Origin: Helopsaltes ochotensis
Lineage: Eukaryota; Chordata; Aves; Passeriformes; Locustellidae
Reading direction: 5' to 3'
Length of the DNA stretch: 64,000 nucleotides
Assembly: GCA_013400155.1 (NCBI GenBank)
Contig: VXBM01000094.1
Coordinates: 1,459,381 to 1,523,380, forward strand
This document shows positions 8,878 through 23,800 of this stretch, one piece after another. Within the stretch, counting starts at the first letter, position 1. Every line of letters begins with the position of its first letter. The translations under genes and the position numbers were made by a program. Below the pieces are notes generated by a model. It made no database searches, was not told the DNA's origin, and was given only the letters and a program-made list of their open reading frames with translations.

Positions 8878-11800
8878 GTAAGAGCGGGGCGGCGGCGGCC
8901 CTGGGTCACGGCCGCGGCCCGCGGGGAGCTCCCAGGTCCCGCCGGACCGACCCCGGCAGGACGGGGACGAGCACGGGGGCGGCCATGGCACTCGGGCGGC
9001 CCGAGCCGGCGGCGGCGAGAGCAGGGGAGGCCCCGGAGGGCTGTGGCGGGACTGTCCCTGTGGCGGGGACTCGTGGCCGTGTGTCCGCTCGCGGTTCCCG
9101 CCCAGCACGCGTGAGCGGGGCTCGGGTGCGGGAGGGCGGGGAGAGGCCGGGGCTCCGCACCGGTCACTGCGGGTGCTGCTGTGAGGATCCTCCTCCTAAG
9201 CCGTCCACAGGCGTGTTACGGCACTTAAATCTCTTGGGCTGCCTTCTCTCACACAGAGGTCATTATAAAAGCACGCTTTGTGTTTGTGTTAAACCGTAGC
9301 ATTACCTCGGCGGTAGGTAGCTCGGGGCTACGCACAGCCGCTTAGGTCTTTTACATGAAAAGTGTATTTCTGGCACAATTTGCATACCCGTCTTTCTCTT
9401 TTAATTTCTCCTGTGTTTTATTGCAGTAGCAGTCTGTATCAAATTCGATTCTGCCAGCTCTTTTTTTGATCAGCCAACTTTGTGTCTCAACGTCGGTTTT
9501 GTAAATTTCTGAGTGTGGTGTCAGTTTGGGCATTTCTCAGCACTTACTTCTTTTAATCTTTGTCTCTTAACATTTCTTTATCTTGTAAGTTTGCATGTGG
9601 CCTTTTTTGTCACTGCTGCTTTTGATTTCTTGTCAACATGTTTTCTCTGAGTGATGGCAGAAGAGTCCGTGGAAGAATGATTCCAAGTTGTATGCAACTC
9701 ACTTGGATGCTGAATCCTTTGTTTTGTTTTGACTAAGCAGGCCGTGTGTTGGTTTCTACCCTTTCTTTGGTGTAGAATTAACTCGTAAGTGACCTCATTC
9801 AGGGACCTGACCCTGGCAGATCGTTAGTTCCGTGTTCTGAAATGACTTCTTATGGGATTCGGTTAAACTAGAGGATGAGTTAAGAGGGAGGACAAGATGG
9901 GTGGAAGGAAGGAGTGAGCAGCTGTAACTTTGATTGGTTTAAGCTGAAATGAAGCGGGTGCTTTTGGCCGAAGTTCTGGGTAAGTGGAAGAGTAATTAAT
10001 AAGCTTAATGAAAGCTACCCAAAAGGAAAGCATGATAATACCATGGGCAGAGCAGAAAGTAATGGAAGACAGTTAGGAAGATGTGAATGATGTGCATAGT
10101 TCTGAACTTTCACATCTAAATGCATGAACCTGTAAGTTTCTAGAGGTTATGAATGAGTAATGGTCAACAGCAACAATAAAACCCCAGTATGAAAGTAGTG
10201 GGAAGCTTTGTTCTGATATAGGTAACGCTAGGCTCATAAAGGGTACTTATAAATCATCATCATCTCCATGTTGACCGTATCTCTTTTCTCTGACTTGCTT
10301 TCTTTATGCACAGGATAAAATTTCAGGTAGTGCAGTAAAAGATTTGTAAAAGAAATAAAAGATTTGGAGGGCATGAGGTGGAATTCATGTTGCAGTGGGG
10401 GAGAGAAAGCTTGCAGGGTTGTTAGAAAAACAGGTAAAGAAGTTGTGTGATCTTTCCACACTGCCCACTTAATAGACCCGGCTTAAAGGGCTTGCTAATT
10501 ACAGCTTGGGGAGACTTACTGCACAGGGAGTTATAAAGAAGACATAGGCAGCGCCCAGTCTAGAATAGCTTTGTAGGTGTTTTTTCAGCAAGAGAATGTC
10601 CTCACTCTCTGGAGTATTTGCCAGTTTACGTTTTGCCTGGATGTAATGAATCAGTGTCCTGGGCACAGGCAGTGACACAGCATAGCTGTACTGCTGTTTC
10701 TAACCTTGGGACAATTTTTGGAATGATTTTTTTACACCCCTGTCTTTGCTGCTGCTGCTTTTTCTTACTGGCAGTCGTCTTGTCAGTTCCTGGCCTGGCA
10801 TAGAGCTATATCTGTAAGAGTTGAATTAGTTGCTTAGAGGGAAGAGGAGACATTATCTATAGCAAGATTAATAGGTATTACAACTTTGAGTTCTGGTTAA
10901 TGACAACAGTTGTTAGAGGCTAAAAGGAGCTACCCTATTTTGAATATAGTGGAGTTCTTAGCCAAAACAAAAGAGTTAATTTCATTGCTGCTCTCTAGTG
11001 TTTAATTCCTGGGTAGGGTTCCTTTGTTTGTTGATTCTGTGACCTGGTTTGTAAACATCAATAGCACTGTTCCCTTTTCGAGGGACAGAAAGATTTGGGG
11101 ACAGAGTTTAACAGGGAAATACCATTATGTTTCTATTCTTCCCTGGATGCTTGCTGCTGTAGAGAGAATAGTTGTTAGGCTTAACAAACCTTATTAGATC
11201 TGTTGCCTGTTGGTTGGGGTTTTTTTGGCACATAAAACATTAACCTAGCTTGTACTGATTTTCCTTTTCTTTATGAATCTTTTGTAACCAGTGCCCTCTA
11301 GGGAATTCCTTTCACCTCCTCTTCCATTGCTTTTCCACCAGTTGACACCAACTCTTAATATTAGTTTGTCTGCTTCTTTCATGTGAATTTTTTCCCTTTT
11401 CAGACCTCTTGGTAGAATGTATTTCCTAGTGTCTGCCAAGTCATGGTTTGTAATTCCTCATTAAGGCACAGTGACTGATGAAATTTTAGGTGTGTTTAAT
11501 GGAGTGTTGTGGTTGTAGATGTATAGTCTTTGCTCAGCCCCACCCTGTCCTTTCCCCGTTCCTATTGTGGCTTCTTATGTTTCATGATAGATAAGTCAGT
11601 TCATTTCACTTCTTGAAAATTTATTTATTTTGTGAAGTGGCATTTGGAATTATTACTTATTAGCATTAACTTGTACTTTTATGTGACAAGTTTTTAGCAG
11701 TAGCAGCTAACTTGATTTTGCATGCTTTTTAGTACTGAGTTGAAACAAATTAGCTTGGAAATTATTTTATTTGCGATGATGATGATCAGCTGTCCCGTGA

Positions 11801-14800
11801 CCAAAGTGCTGAAGAACTTGTGCATCTCTTGTGGCTGCAATAGCTGTCAGTTGGAGTCAGTGATTGTATGGGCTGGCAAAAACATGCTCAAATGCATCTG
11901 GCTTTCCCTTTTCTGTTGTGATTGTCATAGATACTGCTGCTCCTCTACTGTCTGTTATGACGGATCAGTTGCCAGGATTATGCACATATATTAATTTTAG
12001 TGTTCTCAGTCTAATTGTCTGCTTTATAAAGTCAGAACTAACATGTAAGTAGGATTTTCAAACTTCAAGCAAAAATGTATGAACAACAAAGTAGTTTTCA
12101 GTTGTAGACTACTAATTTGTTTTTCAAATGCCTATAGGCAAGCCATGATAATTAAGGCAGGGTTAGGGATTTTTTTTCTAAATACAGTATAAAATATTTT
12201 TAATTGTATAAAAATTATCCTTTTTTAATTTTAATGCAAAAGGTACTAAAATATGCCTTCTGTCTGTAATCAATTCATTATTTCAGGACTCTTCTGTTCA
12301 CATAAGGGAATTGATCAAGGTCACTCGATGATTTTTTATTATAATTTTAAGCTCAAATTTAACAAGATTTGCAAAAGAAAACTGAGCTGAATTCTTGAGT
12401 TTCACTCTGGCGTTGCTGCTGGTGGGCAGTGTGCCGAAGAGCAGTTCATGGCAGCAGGAGCTGCCGTATCAGTTACTTGCACTAAATTACCGTGAACCTG
12501 CCTGGATTGCTGCTGTTAGGAATTGAACCTTAGACCAGCTGAAACTCTGAGTTTCTTGTGTCTGACTGAAAGACTCTGATTTGTTGGTTCTGGCAGTACA
12601 AACTCAAGTGCATGTGTGGGCCTGCTAGGTTTCAGCTAGGAGGCAAGGAGCCGTAGAGTGTAGGAGTTGCACCTTGTCTTTCGGGCTAGGAAACAACTTC
12701 TAAAACCACCCCAAGCTTGCTGCTGCATAAATCTGTGTTCTGGCCACCTGTTGCTGTATAACTTGCCTCCTTCAAACAAGTCACCTTGGATCACATTCTC
12801 ATTCTTGTTTTCTTGTACTTTGATCACTGAATAGTTGACTTTGAGTAGAGGCATATTGAAAAATGTCCCATGCTATTAATCTCAGATCTGGTAATCTCAG
12901 TCGTTTTAGTATTGTAGCAGCTCTTGACTTTTGTGTGAATTGCGGCCAGCATTGAAGACATTAATTACAAATGCTTGAAAAATATATGGTTTAGCACCTA
13001 CACACTGTTCCCTAAGTAACTTTTCTCTACTGTGTAACTGTCATTCAGTTGATGTTTTACTAGGTTAAGACGCTCTAAAGATATTCTTCAGTTAACTTGA
13101 ATTTCTGTGAATAGTGTTGGTTTTTGTCATGAAAGTTCTTCCCTAGCAAGCCTTTTCAAAAGCAGTATTTGTTACCTTCTGGGAAATGAAATTGATGCTG
13201 TTTTTATGGTTGCTATGGGTTTGGAATATTTGGAGTTGGTTCTTTTTAATTTTTTAAGCTGTTTAAAGCCTGTTTCCTTTGGGGATGTTGCTTGTTACTT
13301 TCCTGGGTTGGTTTTTTTGTTGTTGAGTTTTTGGGAGGTTGTTTTTTGGGTTGTATGGGTTTTGGTTGGGTTTTTGTTTGTTGTTTGGTTTTTTAAAGCC
13401 ATGAGAATTTGAGACCATGGAAATCTATCTTTTTTTGCTGAGATGTGATAAGAACCTGACTCTTGTCCTTTTGGCAGCATCAGACTGACTATTATGAAAC
13501 AGTTTGAATGTGCTGGTAGCTTCCAGTAGCTGAATTTACAATTCCAGAGCATTGTTGGAACAAAACAACCTTCCAACCTTATGTCTAATATCAAAATTAT
13601 TGATAGAGAGTAAAGGCAGAATGAGTTGGAAGGGACCTTGAAAGGCCATGTAGTCCAACCTCCCTGCAAGGAGCAGGGACGCTGCAACTAGATCAGATTG
13701 CTCAGAACCCCATCTAACCTAACCTTAAATGTTTCCAGGGTTGGGGCATCCACCACCTCTGGGCAACCGGTTCCAGTGTTTCACTGTTCTCACAGTGAAA
13801 AATTTCTTCCTTATAACTAGTCCAATAGTCTCCTTTAGTTTAAAGTCATTCTTCCTTATCCTGTCACTGCCTGTGCCATGTAAAAAGTTGCTTCCATATT
13901 TCATATAGGCCCTCTTTAGGTCATAGGAGACTGCTGTAATGTCTTTCCAGGCTCCTTATCGAAGTATTAGATATATACAGCCGTAGCTACTAACAGTTGA
14001 AGTGGATTAAAACACAAAGCAGTCTTTGAAACAGGAAGAATAAGGTAATGGTAACTTGTGTTCCCTTTAGGTTCCTTTAGGCTCAGTTAAGAGACTCCAG
14101 CTTGTGAGACCTTGTACTTCAGCACCTTTCACTTTCTTACTTGTGCACTCATTACTATAAAATTTGTCCAGAATCAGGGGTCAGAAGCAACACAGCAAAT
14201 AATATGAAAACAAATAGTTCTTGCAAATACGTTTTTTGAAAATTTAGCCTTGGTTTTAAATTGAGGCTGTTTGTGCTTTGTTGATACAGTGTTTTTACTT
14301 GTTTCTCTTCTAAATCCTTATTAGAAATAAGTGGATTTGTACGAACCAGAAAGATGGACATGTTGTTCTTAGTTCTTTGAAAATTTATCTTGAGTTCAAG
14401 TTGGTTTTATGTCGTTCAGTTACAGGTTAGGTGTCTGAGAAAGCTAGTTGATATTTTTAACAACAAAGCTTGCCTAGTTTGTGTGCTAAAGGGTAATCAA
14501 CTACATTTTCAATTTTTCTGTGCTCATATTTCCAGATTACAACTGATGGGAAACCGAAGATAATTGATATAATTGACACTACAGGCAGTGGTGATGTAAC
14601 CACATGTACCATTGCAGAACCTAAAGATGGAGAAATTACTGGTCTTTCTGGAAGAAATTTAAAAGTAAGTAGTTGGTGGTACAGAGACATCACTGGACAT
14701 CATCTTCTTTGCTTAATTGAGGACCTGTTTTGGTTTTTTACAGAACTTACTTCCTTTTAACCAGATATTGTGGTTTAAACCCAGCTGGCAGCTAAGCACC

Positions 14801-17800
14801 ATAGAGCTTCTCACTCAGCTTCCCCTGGCAATACGGGGAGAAGAGAATCTGAACGGTGAAATTGAGAAAACTTATAAGTTGAGATAAAGTCAGTTTAATA
14901 GGTAAAACAGAAGCCTTGCACGCAAGCAAAGGAAAACAAGGGACCCATTCACCACTTCCCATAGGCAAGCAGGTGTTCTGCCATCTCCAGGAAATGCCTT
15001 GAATACAAATGCCATCCCTCCGAATGACCCCCCTTCTTCTTTCCCCGACTTCATATGCTGACCATGATGCCATATAGTATATCCCTGTGGTCAGTTGCAA
15101 TCAGTTGTCCCAGCTATGTCTGCTCCCAAATCCTTGTGCATCTCCAGCCTGCTCACTGTTTGGGATGGGTGAGAGAAAAAGCCTGGAAGAGAGAAGAAGC
15201 CTTGACTCTGTGCAAGCACTGCCCAGCAACAGCTAAAATATCCCTGAGTTATTAAGAGTGTTCAGCAAAATCCAAAACAGCCCCATATCAGCTACTGTGA
15301 AGAAAATCAAACCTAGCCCAACCAAAACCAGTAAACCAGATCTTACCCAAACCTGAATGCTGCATTTGCTTATCTTCATGCAGATTGCGTAGTGTTTCTT
15401 ACACTTTTTATATGTCTTTATTTCTGATATATTCTTTGGCTGAATAGAGGTGTGTACAAGGCTTTTTAGGGGGCTTGATAATCATTTAATTATTTGTTCT
15501 ATAAAGATCTGATATAGCTTTGGAAATTGGCTGAAGAAAATATGCTGGTATGCTTTAAAAATATCAGACACAGCTTTGTCTTTAAAAGTGCTAGTATTTT
15601 CCACATTTGCATAAGCTACAAGATGAATTGTGTTAAGCTTGTGATTAATAGATTTGGAGACTGAAAAATCTGTGAGAACCTAGTTGTAGACTCACTGAAT
15701 TCTCACTATGCATAGAACAGAAATGGTGTAGGGTTTTCAGAAAGGACACTAAATCTAGTAGAGGTCTTGGGTACACAGAACTGATGTTGCTAACCTATTC
15801 TTGATTTCCTGATTGGATTGGTCATGTGATATGGGGGCATCACATCTTTGGATCTCTCCATGCTGTCAGTTTTCTACTTAATTTTGAATGGAAGATGATT
15901 GTAAGGCTGAATCTGTTGCTCTTTTACTGTTGTTACTAGGAGGAGCAGATCCTGATATTCCGAGTCTAAATTGCATCAAGATGTGAAATGAGATATTCAG
16001 ATGTTTGTCATGACTTTTAAACATATTTGCTCATGTTAGGTTTCATTTATAGTACTATCATTTTCCCAGACCTCTGCCCTACTGTAAATTCAGCAAAGCT
16101 GGGGCTTTGTGTTTTAAAAGTAGACTATCAGAGCAAATAGTGCTTAAAGATGTTCAGTGGCAGTGTCACATGAACTGATACTGATTTTTTGGGAACTGGA
16201 TTGAAAATGCCATGTCATGTTGTTGGAGCAGAGCAGTAGTTACTGTTATGGAGACAGGGAATTAAATTGGCAGTATTTGCAGGTTTGTTCTGCTAAGGTC
16301 TCTTACACAGTGTTGGGCTTTTTTGTTTGTGGAGTTTTTTAAATACCATTAGTTAATCTATTTCTAAATATACTTTCCTATAGATTCCAGCAAACTGGGT
16401 AAATCCTTCAGGCAAATATCACATTGGCATAAAAAATGGCTATGATATCTATCCTAAAGCTCTTAAGGAGAGGATTCAGGTAAGGAGGTGTTATCTTTGC
16501 TTTCTGGTCTATAATCATATTTTACAGTTCTGTTTCTTAATTTTATTAGAGTACCACAGCATGTGATTTGCTAACATCCTTAGGCTGCTAACCTGCACCT
16601 GAGCACTATCCTCTCTGATTTTTATTATTTACATGATCCATTTCTTCTGTGATTTTTTCAGAGCAACAGGGGGTGCCTTAGTGATCCTCACAGTGGTTCA
16701 CTGAGGCAAAAAGTAAAGAAATTAGATACGCCTTTTTTAATTGTATGGCAATTTATGCTTCTTTATACTATTGTATGGAATTTTTTTAGCCGTTGTCTCA
16801 AATCAGAATTTTCAAATTATCTTTATATACTCATACTTGGACATATATTTCTTAATGTATTGAGGAACCTCTTTTATTTTACAGAAAGAGCGCAAGGAAA
16901 AGCTCTGGGATCCTGTTCACAGGCTGGCTCTAGCAGAGGCCTGTAGGAAACAAGAAGAATTTGATGCTGCTCATAGCTCTCCCTCGCAGGTTTGCATTAA
17001 GTCTAAATTTTTAAACTTGTTCTTTGCAACAATTTGTTACTGGTTGACAGGATTAAAATGTTTCATTGGATGTGTGAAGGAAAGATACTTGTGAGTATTT
17101 TGGCAGATAACTTACCAGGGTATCTTCTGATTAATTTTATAAGGCTTTATAGGTAAGGTCGTTTAGTTTGCTTAGTGTTGTTCACTTTTGAGAGTTGGTG
17201 TCAAATATGAAAATGATAGTACTTAAAAAAATGTGTTGGAATATTTTCAGTAAGTTTTATTTTTAATTTAATGTGCTATTTTTTGAGGCCACCATCTTTG
17301 CTGTGTTCAAGTTGGAATTCTCTAAACATACTCTTTCCTTTGTAAACTGTGTACTATTTCAATGAAGGACCAAAAATGCCTCAGATACTACTTTATCGTT
17401 TAACAGTCTCTAAGAAAATAATGGCTTTAAATGTTACATTTACGGAAATTAGAAGTAATTGTAAAAAATAAATAGCGCTGTTGAAAGCCATTGAACTTCT
17501 AGGATAGTCTAACATTCCTGAGAATGTAATGGAAAAAATGTATCACACTAGAAAAAAAATTAGGATTACCTATCTTGTAATAATTTTGCAAATATTCTAC
17601 GTGAATTTTGTTCTCCTTGTTAGGTAAATAAACTAATAAAGGAAGAACTTCAAAATCAAGTGGAATTACTGAATTCTTTTGAGAAAAAATACAGTGATCC
17701 TGGCCCGGTATATGATTGTGTAGTGTGGTATGATGGTGAGACCTGGAGGTAAATGACTAAACTTGTCTAAAATGTCTTGTTCTTTACATAAAACAATAGC

Positions 17801-20800
17801 TTGCATCGAAGACTTGTTACCTTTTGTATCTGCCCTCTTTATAGAGGTTTTAACTATTTTTCACTTTAAAATAATCCTGCTGTATCAGTTGAGTTTCTTG
17901 ACAAAATTTTGTTCCCAAGTGAAGATGGGGTAGAATAAAGTCTTATTGAAGACAGTGTGATATGAGTGTAAGCTTATGGGATTTTTCTTCTGAAGTGAAA
18001 TAAAACTGTTTTGACTATCCATTTGTGATATGAAAAAACAAACAAAACAGGTGTCTGTGCACAGACTTCAGGAGGTAACATGGCACATTTCTTGACTGAT
18101 AATTTGCATCATACAAAACAGTAAAACTTCAAATATTTATGTACCAGCACTGAACTTCTACCTTTAGTAAAAGTTCTTCCTTAAACTTGCATGAATTTTC
18201 ATACTCTTGCTTTTCAAATACAGATTTATTTGAATTTAGTAGTGTTTGAAAATCAGTTTATTTAGATAACTTCGTAGTTTCTGAATCTGAAGTGTAAACA
18301 ACCAAGTTTTAAAGTAGTTGCCCATAGAACTATTTAAAGATACCATAAACACAGAACCAAATTTCTTGAAGTCTTTGTGCTATGCTCAGCTGGGGAGGGT
18401 AGGTAACCAAAAGTTTGCTGCATTTGGGACATTGCCTTTTTGTTTGTTTTTGTCAACAGAGCCTGCATAGATACAAGTGAGAGTGGTGACTTGGCTAACT
18501 GTACAGTGCTGAGAACCTACAAAGAGGCTCAGGAATATGGATCTTTTGGAACATCTGAGATGTTGAATTATTCTGTGAATATATATGATGATGGAAACCT
18601 CCTTTCCATTGTGACAAGTGGAGGTAAATGAAAGTGATTGTATGAACATTTTGCTGCTGCATAGGTATCATGAGAAGCAGTAATTTGTATTGGGTCCTGT
18701 TTCTGATACTTGGGATAGCTTGAGGCAGCTGTTGTAGCACAACATTTGTTATTACGGCTTTTAAGATCAATACTTGTATTTCCTGAACTAAATCTATAAT
18801 GACAGCTCACTACCAAACTTGCTTGCATATTTGTATTGTCAACTTTATGTACTTAAGCATGTATACAGAGAATGTGCATAATGTTTCTGCATCTTTAAGC
18901 CTAACCATAAAGGAACCTTTTTCAAAAAAAACCCTTTTTGGTTTTGTTTGTTAAATATAGAGTGATGATTGGTAGATACTTTTTTTTTTAGTTGCACTCC
19001 TCTGTGCATGTGTACTTTAAGAATCTTAAATATAATATCCATGAACAAAAGGGGTATTGATCTTAATTTAGGTTTATGCAAACTTTTTTGTTGTATCGCT
19101 ATAGCTGTAGCTCCAACCACTCTGGACCTGTTTTAGAGTATTCCTTAAATAATCATGGTTTGTCTTGTAGCTCAGTAGAGCTACATATGTACATATGTTC
19201 CTTTCTATGTTTCTGTGCAGTGCTGTTTTCTATTCTTAATCCCTGCTACCTGAATTGTCTCAGGTGTAATATTCATAGCTTTGAGTAGGAAGTGTTGAGC
19301 CTTCAATGTAACTTTTGTTAGTGGAATTAAGTTAATACTTTGTTCCTCTCTTCCTGTTGCCTCCTTTCTCTCCTTAAAAAGCTGTTGGCTTTGTTGAACC
19401 TCATACAATTGGCCTCAGCCTATTGATCTAGCCTGTCCAGATCCCTTTGTAGAGCCTTCCTGTCCTTCAGCTGATCAACACTCCTGCCCAGCCTGTTGTT
19501 GTCTGCACAGTGACAGAGGATCTCTCAGTCCCCTTGTCCAGATCATCAAAAAAATATTAAACAGAGCTGGCTCCTGATGAATGCTGTCACCCTTTTGGTA
19601 TCATCAGCACTTGTGACTGGCCACTGACTAGATTTATGTGAAAATTCATTGAGCTGTAGCATATTGAATTCTTATACTTGAAGTCCACTAAAAATACATA
19701 CTTTTGGTTTGCACAGGAGCACATGGAACACATGTGGCTAGTATTGCAGCTGGATACTTTCCAGAAGAACCAGAACGAAATGGTGTAGCTCCTGGAGCAC
19801 AGATTCTTGCAATCAAGATTGGTGATACGAGACTAAGTACAATGGAAACTGGCACTGGTCTAATAAGAGCTGTGGGTGTTTCACTGAATAAATGATTAAT
19901 CTCAGCAGTGTGACTTAAGTGTAGAATATTGTGAAACTTCATGCCCTACTTGTTTATAGGCTTTGTTTTTATGGTTCTACAGTATCTCCAACAAAAATAC
20001 AAAATCAAAAAAGCAACCAAGCCACCCCCCAAAAAAACCCCAAACCCTCAAGCAAAAATAACACAACCAAAACCCCTAAAAACAACTAGAATATATTTTA
20101 CAGTATAATGTGAGGCTAGTAATTTAATATAAAACAAGATTTCTGTTGCATAGAGCACTTAAGAGTTTCTCCAGGCTAATAGACTTGCAGTATCTGACTA
20201 GCTTGATGCATGAGAGAAGTTACTTGCATACCTCCTTAAACTTATTGTTCATGTTGCTGTATCAAAATATCCTATGGACCACAAATACAGTCTTAGGTTT
20301 TCAGATCCTTGTGTAAAATTTTTCCTTATCAACTCATTATACAGAAAAGGTCTTGGGCCTTTCATCATTAAAAGGAATGATATTTTTCCTCACTCTTAAG
20401 AAAGAGTTAGGACAAATACATCAACATAGGTAGATACTTGTCTCTATTCTAGATTTATATCTCTTCTGTAGTTGTCTGAGTAACTATAAAAGATACACTG
20501 ACAACACAAAACTTTTTTTGGGTTTTTTTGCAACTTTTTGGAGTTCAACCAAACTGCACAAGAAGAGAGAATTTTATGTTGTTGATACAATACTGATGAT
20601 GTCTGCTGTCTGCAGTTTTCTGTTAGGCTAATGTCTTAATTTATAGCTGGGAACATGGCAAGAGTAAGGCTTTTCAGGGAATAGGTTTTTTAAATTTTCT
20701 TTGTTCTTTGGGAAAATAGCACTTAACTGGCTGCAATTAATTTTCTAGATTCAGGAGATTTATCTGTCTTTCTTAGATATGTAGTAAATCAATTTAAGCA

Positions 20801-23800
20801 GATGTTTTCCATCATTCCTGAAGTCACTTACATTCTTTCACTGGTACATATTTTGACTTCCATTTTTACTTTATCAGATGATAGAAACAATAAAATACAA
20901 ATGTGATCTTGTCAACTACAGCTATGGAGAAGCAACACACTGGCCAAATTCTGGGTGAGTAATACTGTGGTTAAAGTATTTTACTTTCCCAGAGGTGGAA
21001 TTGTATTTGTTGAGCTTTCTGTAAATCAACTAGTGGCTAAGAGTGAATCATCCAGGCTTATATGATTTGTATGTTAGAAACTGTGCAGTATAAATTTTCA
21101 ACTGGCTTCGAAAGAAGTAAACCCATTAAAAGAGCTTTTAATTTATAATATGTACACAAATACATAATACACAGATTTATAATACATATACAAATAGTAT
21201 TTCAGCATAGTAAAGAACTTTTATAGTTGGAACACCACATGATCTGTGGGTGTTTTTTGAAGACCTAGGATCACTGCATAGTTGTCACTCCTTTTTGAAA
21301 CCAGAAGATATTTTTGTGGTCAGCTTCTGTGCTGGAACCGCCTCTGCTAGGTGTGGGAAGCAGGCTGCATAATGTCCTTGTTTGGTGAATGGTCAGAGGT
21401 TGTACTAGAAATGGGAGCTTTGTCCTGTGGAAGAAAACAATATTGTTGAGTAAATGATTCATTTCTTTCTCTTACTTCAGGAGAATTTGTGAAGTGATTA
21501 ATGAAGCAGTGTGGAAACACAATGTAATATATGTTTCAAGTGCAGGAAATAATGGTCCTTGCCTTTCTACAGTTGGATGTCCTGGTGGAACAACATCTAG
21601 TGTAATAGGTAAATAATTCATTTAGAAAAAAATTTTGGCAGTGTTGAACTTCTGTCTTTTCAAACTTTGTACTATTGTTACATAGTACATTTGCTGAACT
21701 AAATCTGAAAAGTTGCCTGTTGGGCTACAAGGTTGGGCTAATTCTGAAAGAGGCACTTGCTTTAAGCTTAGGTATACAAATTTAGATTGTTATCTTCTTA
21801 CAATTCAAGACCTTACTTATGTAGAAAAGAGGTGGGAGGCAAATGGTCTTGATTTGATGTGGCTTTGTATAAAATTTGCAAAAGAAATCTTTGGTCTGAC
21901 TTACTTGAATATTCTAGGATTAGTTTTTCAACTGTAACTGTCTAAGCACACCACTTTGCTCTAACGAATAGCAGCTGGTAAATGCAACTTATAAAAATGC
22001 AATTGTAAGTTGGATTTTACTTAACCTTCTGGAAAGTCTTGCAATGCATTCTGAGTTGTCAGAACTATAGTTTTGGGTCATCTGTCTTCATCAGATACTC
22101 TGATTTTTATTTTTAGTGAAACAGATATTTTTGATTTAGATAGAAAATAATCCCATGCCAGGATCTAGACAAGTCCTTGTAGGGGAGGAAATTTTCCAGC
22201 TGCAGTGCTATTACTGTCTAAATAAAATTTAAAAATTAAATTAAAATTCTTTTTCTGATAAGCTAATATATGGTTTTGATATTTTAGTGGAAGATTGAGT
22301 TATAAAATTTTGCAAAATGTCTAGCATTCAGGGGTAACTTCCTTAGTCTTAATTTTTATATAAATCCTTAGTACTAGTACTAGTCTCACTAGTACGTTAC
22401 AAAAGATGCTTTTTAAGTTTCTGAATCTTTATGCAAGGAGACCAGTGTGTAAGGAGACCAGCATGAAGCCTTGAAAGCTGGAGAGCTGCTATTCCAGGGC
22501 AACTAGTAGAATTAATGCTGATTACTTTCTGAAAGTTAATCTGCTGTTAAGTCACTACTGAGACTGGGGGTTGGAACTGGAACTACCAAGCTCTTTTCAG
22601 GTCTGCACTGGCTTTGCTCTTACAGTGCATCTACTCTGTCAATTCACCTTGGTTGTCTCACTCTAGAGACTGGGTGATTATTCACTCCGCATGCCAAGTA
22701 GCTTGCTCCTGTCCTCCATCTGGAGTGAACCAGATAGAGTTTTTGTTTTTTGAGGGTAAAGCAAAATACAGCTGACAGGTTGGCTTAGTTTGCACAGACA
22801 CGGGCCTTGCCAAATTTGTCAGCTTGGTATGGTAGTTTTATACCACCCTGGTAGTGCTTGTGCTGTAAACAAAGTGGAGTGTTACCATTCCAAATAGGCA
22901 GATGACACAGTTGCAGTGCTCATCCTTGGCATTCTCTTCTACTTTATCTACTTCTGATGTAGTCACAGTCGTACTCTGTGCACTCGGAGCTGATACCCAG
23001 TAAAGACTGTCTCCTGACTGTTTAAGGATGTGTGGATGGGGTCATTTGCTCCAGGGGGTGTAGCTGAGAGCTAAGTGAACGTGAACCGATTCACATGGAT
23101 TGCTCTGAGGTGCAGCTGTAGTTTGTGGCACAGCAGTGTAAACAGAGGAAAGGGTTAGAGAGAAGGAGACTAGTACAAGTTACATGTTGTGAAAGAAGTG
23201 TAGAAGGTTATATTCCAGCTGAATAAAAGTGAAACTTGGAAGTTTGGATGATATTTTACTATTATACGGTGTGTGCCCATCAGCATTATTACTGTATGGC
23301 ATGATGCTTTACACTTGCCTTGCAAAAATACCGGGATTTAATGAGGTGGAAAATGTGTGTTTCCATTTTAAATGTCAAGCAAGAATCCCTCTCGTAAAGA
23401 CTTTAAACCACAGAAGTATTTTACTTCAGTTTTTAATAAAAATTCATATTTTATCTAAAAGGCTTGAATTTTTTTACAGGTGTTGGTGCCTACGTGTCAC
23501 CGGACATGATGGTTGCTGAATACTCTTTGAGAGAAAAACTGCCAGCAAATCAATACACTTGGTCATCCAGAGGGCCTAGGTTGGTTCTATTCCAAGAACA
23601 AATTGATTACTTTTGGGTTCAGATAATACAACTCAAAATCTAAAATTGGTCACTAAAGCCAAAATAAAAGTATTTCTTTCCTGTAGAAAGAGCATAAGTA
23701 GCCTACTCTTCTGGTAACACCTTTGTATGTTGGGCTCTAGAACTTCTAGGGGAGAAGGAATAGCATGGAACTGCCTCAGCACAGCCTGTATTTTCCAGGA

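Larger units (their letters stand above)
8310..9210 (+). promoter_or_regulatory. TPP2: CpG-rich, TATA-less TPP2 promoter region
   Basis: Dense CpG begins abruptly after a CR1 end at about 8306 and continues past exon 1 into intron 1. No TATA box is seen before the start codon. The interval holds clustered GC boxes, two inverted CCAAT boxes and an NRF1-type palindrome, the usual make-up of a housekeeping promoter. The transcription start cannot be fixed from sequence, but a site between about 8570 and 8700 would fit. Confidence 0.8.
14665..18459 (+). other. TPP2: TPP2 introns 2 to 5
   Basis: Introns are 14665-16383, 16480-16884, 16990-17623 and 17749-18459. Intron 2 holds the antisense LTR at 14769-15335. 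Nothing else is recognised in the others. Confidence 0.85.
18624..23479 (+). other. TPP2: TPP2 introns 6 to 9
   Basis: Introns are 18624-19716 (with a CR1 internal fragment), 19872-20877 (an A/C-rich stretch near 19985-20080), 20955-21480 and 21609-23479. The last is 1.9 kb with no recognised element. Confidence 0.85.

Noticed and set aside
8523..9299. Long open frames on both strands of the GC-rich region
   Set aside because: They come from high GC with few stop codons. Only the frame starting at 8716 matches a known protein and has a splice donor in phase.
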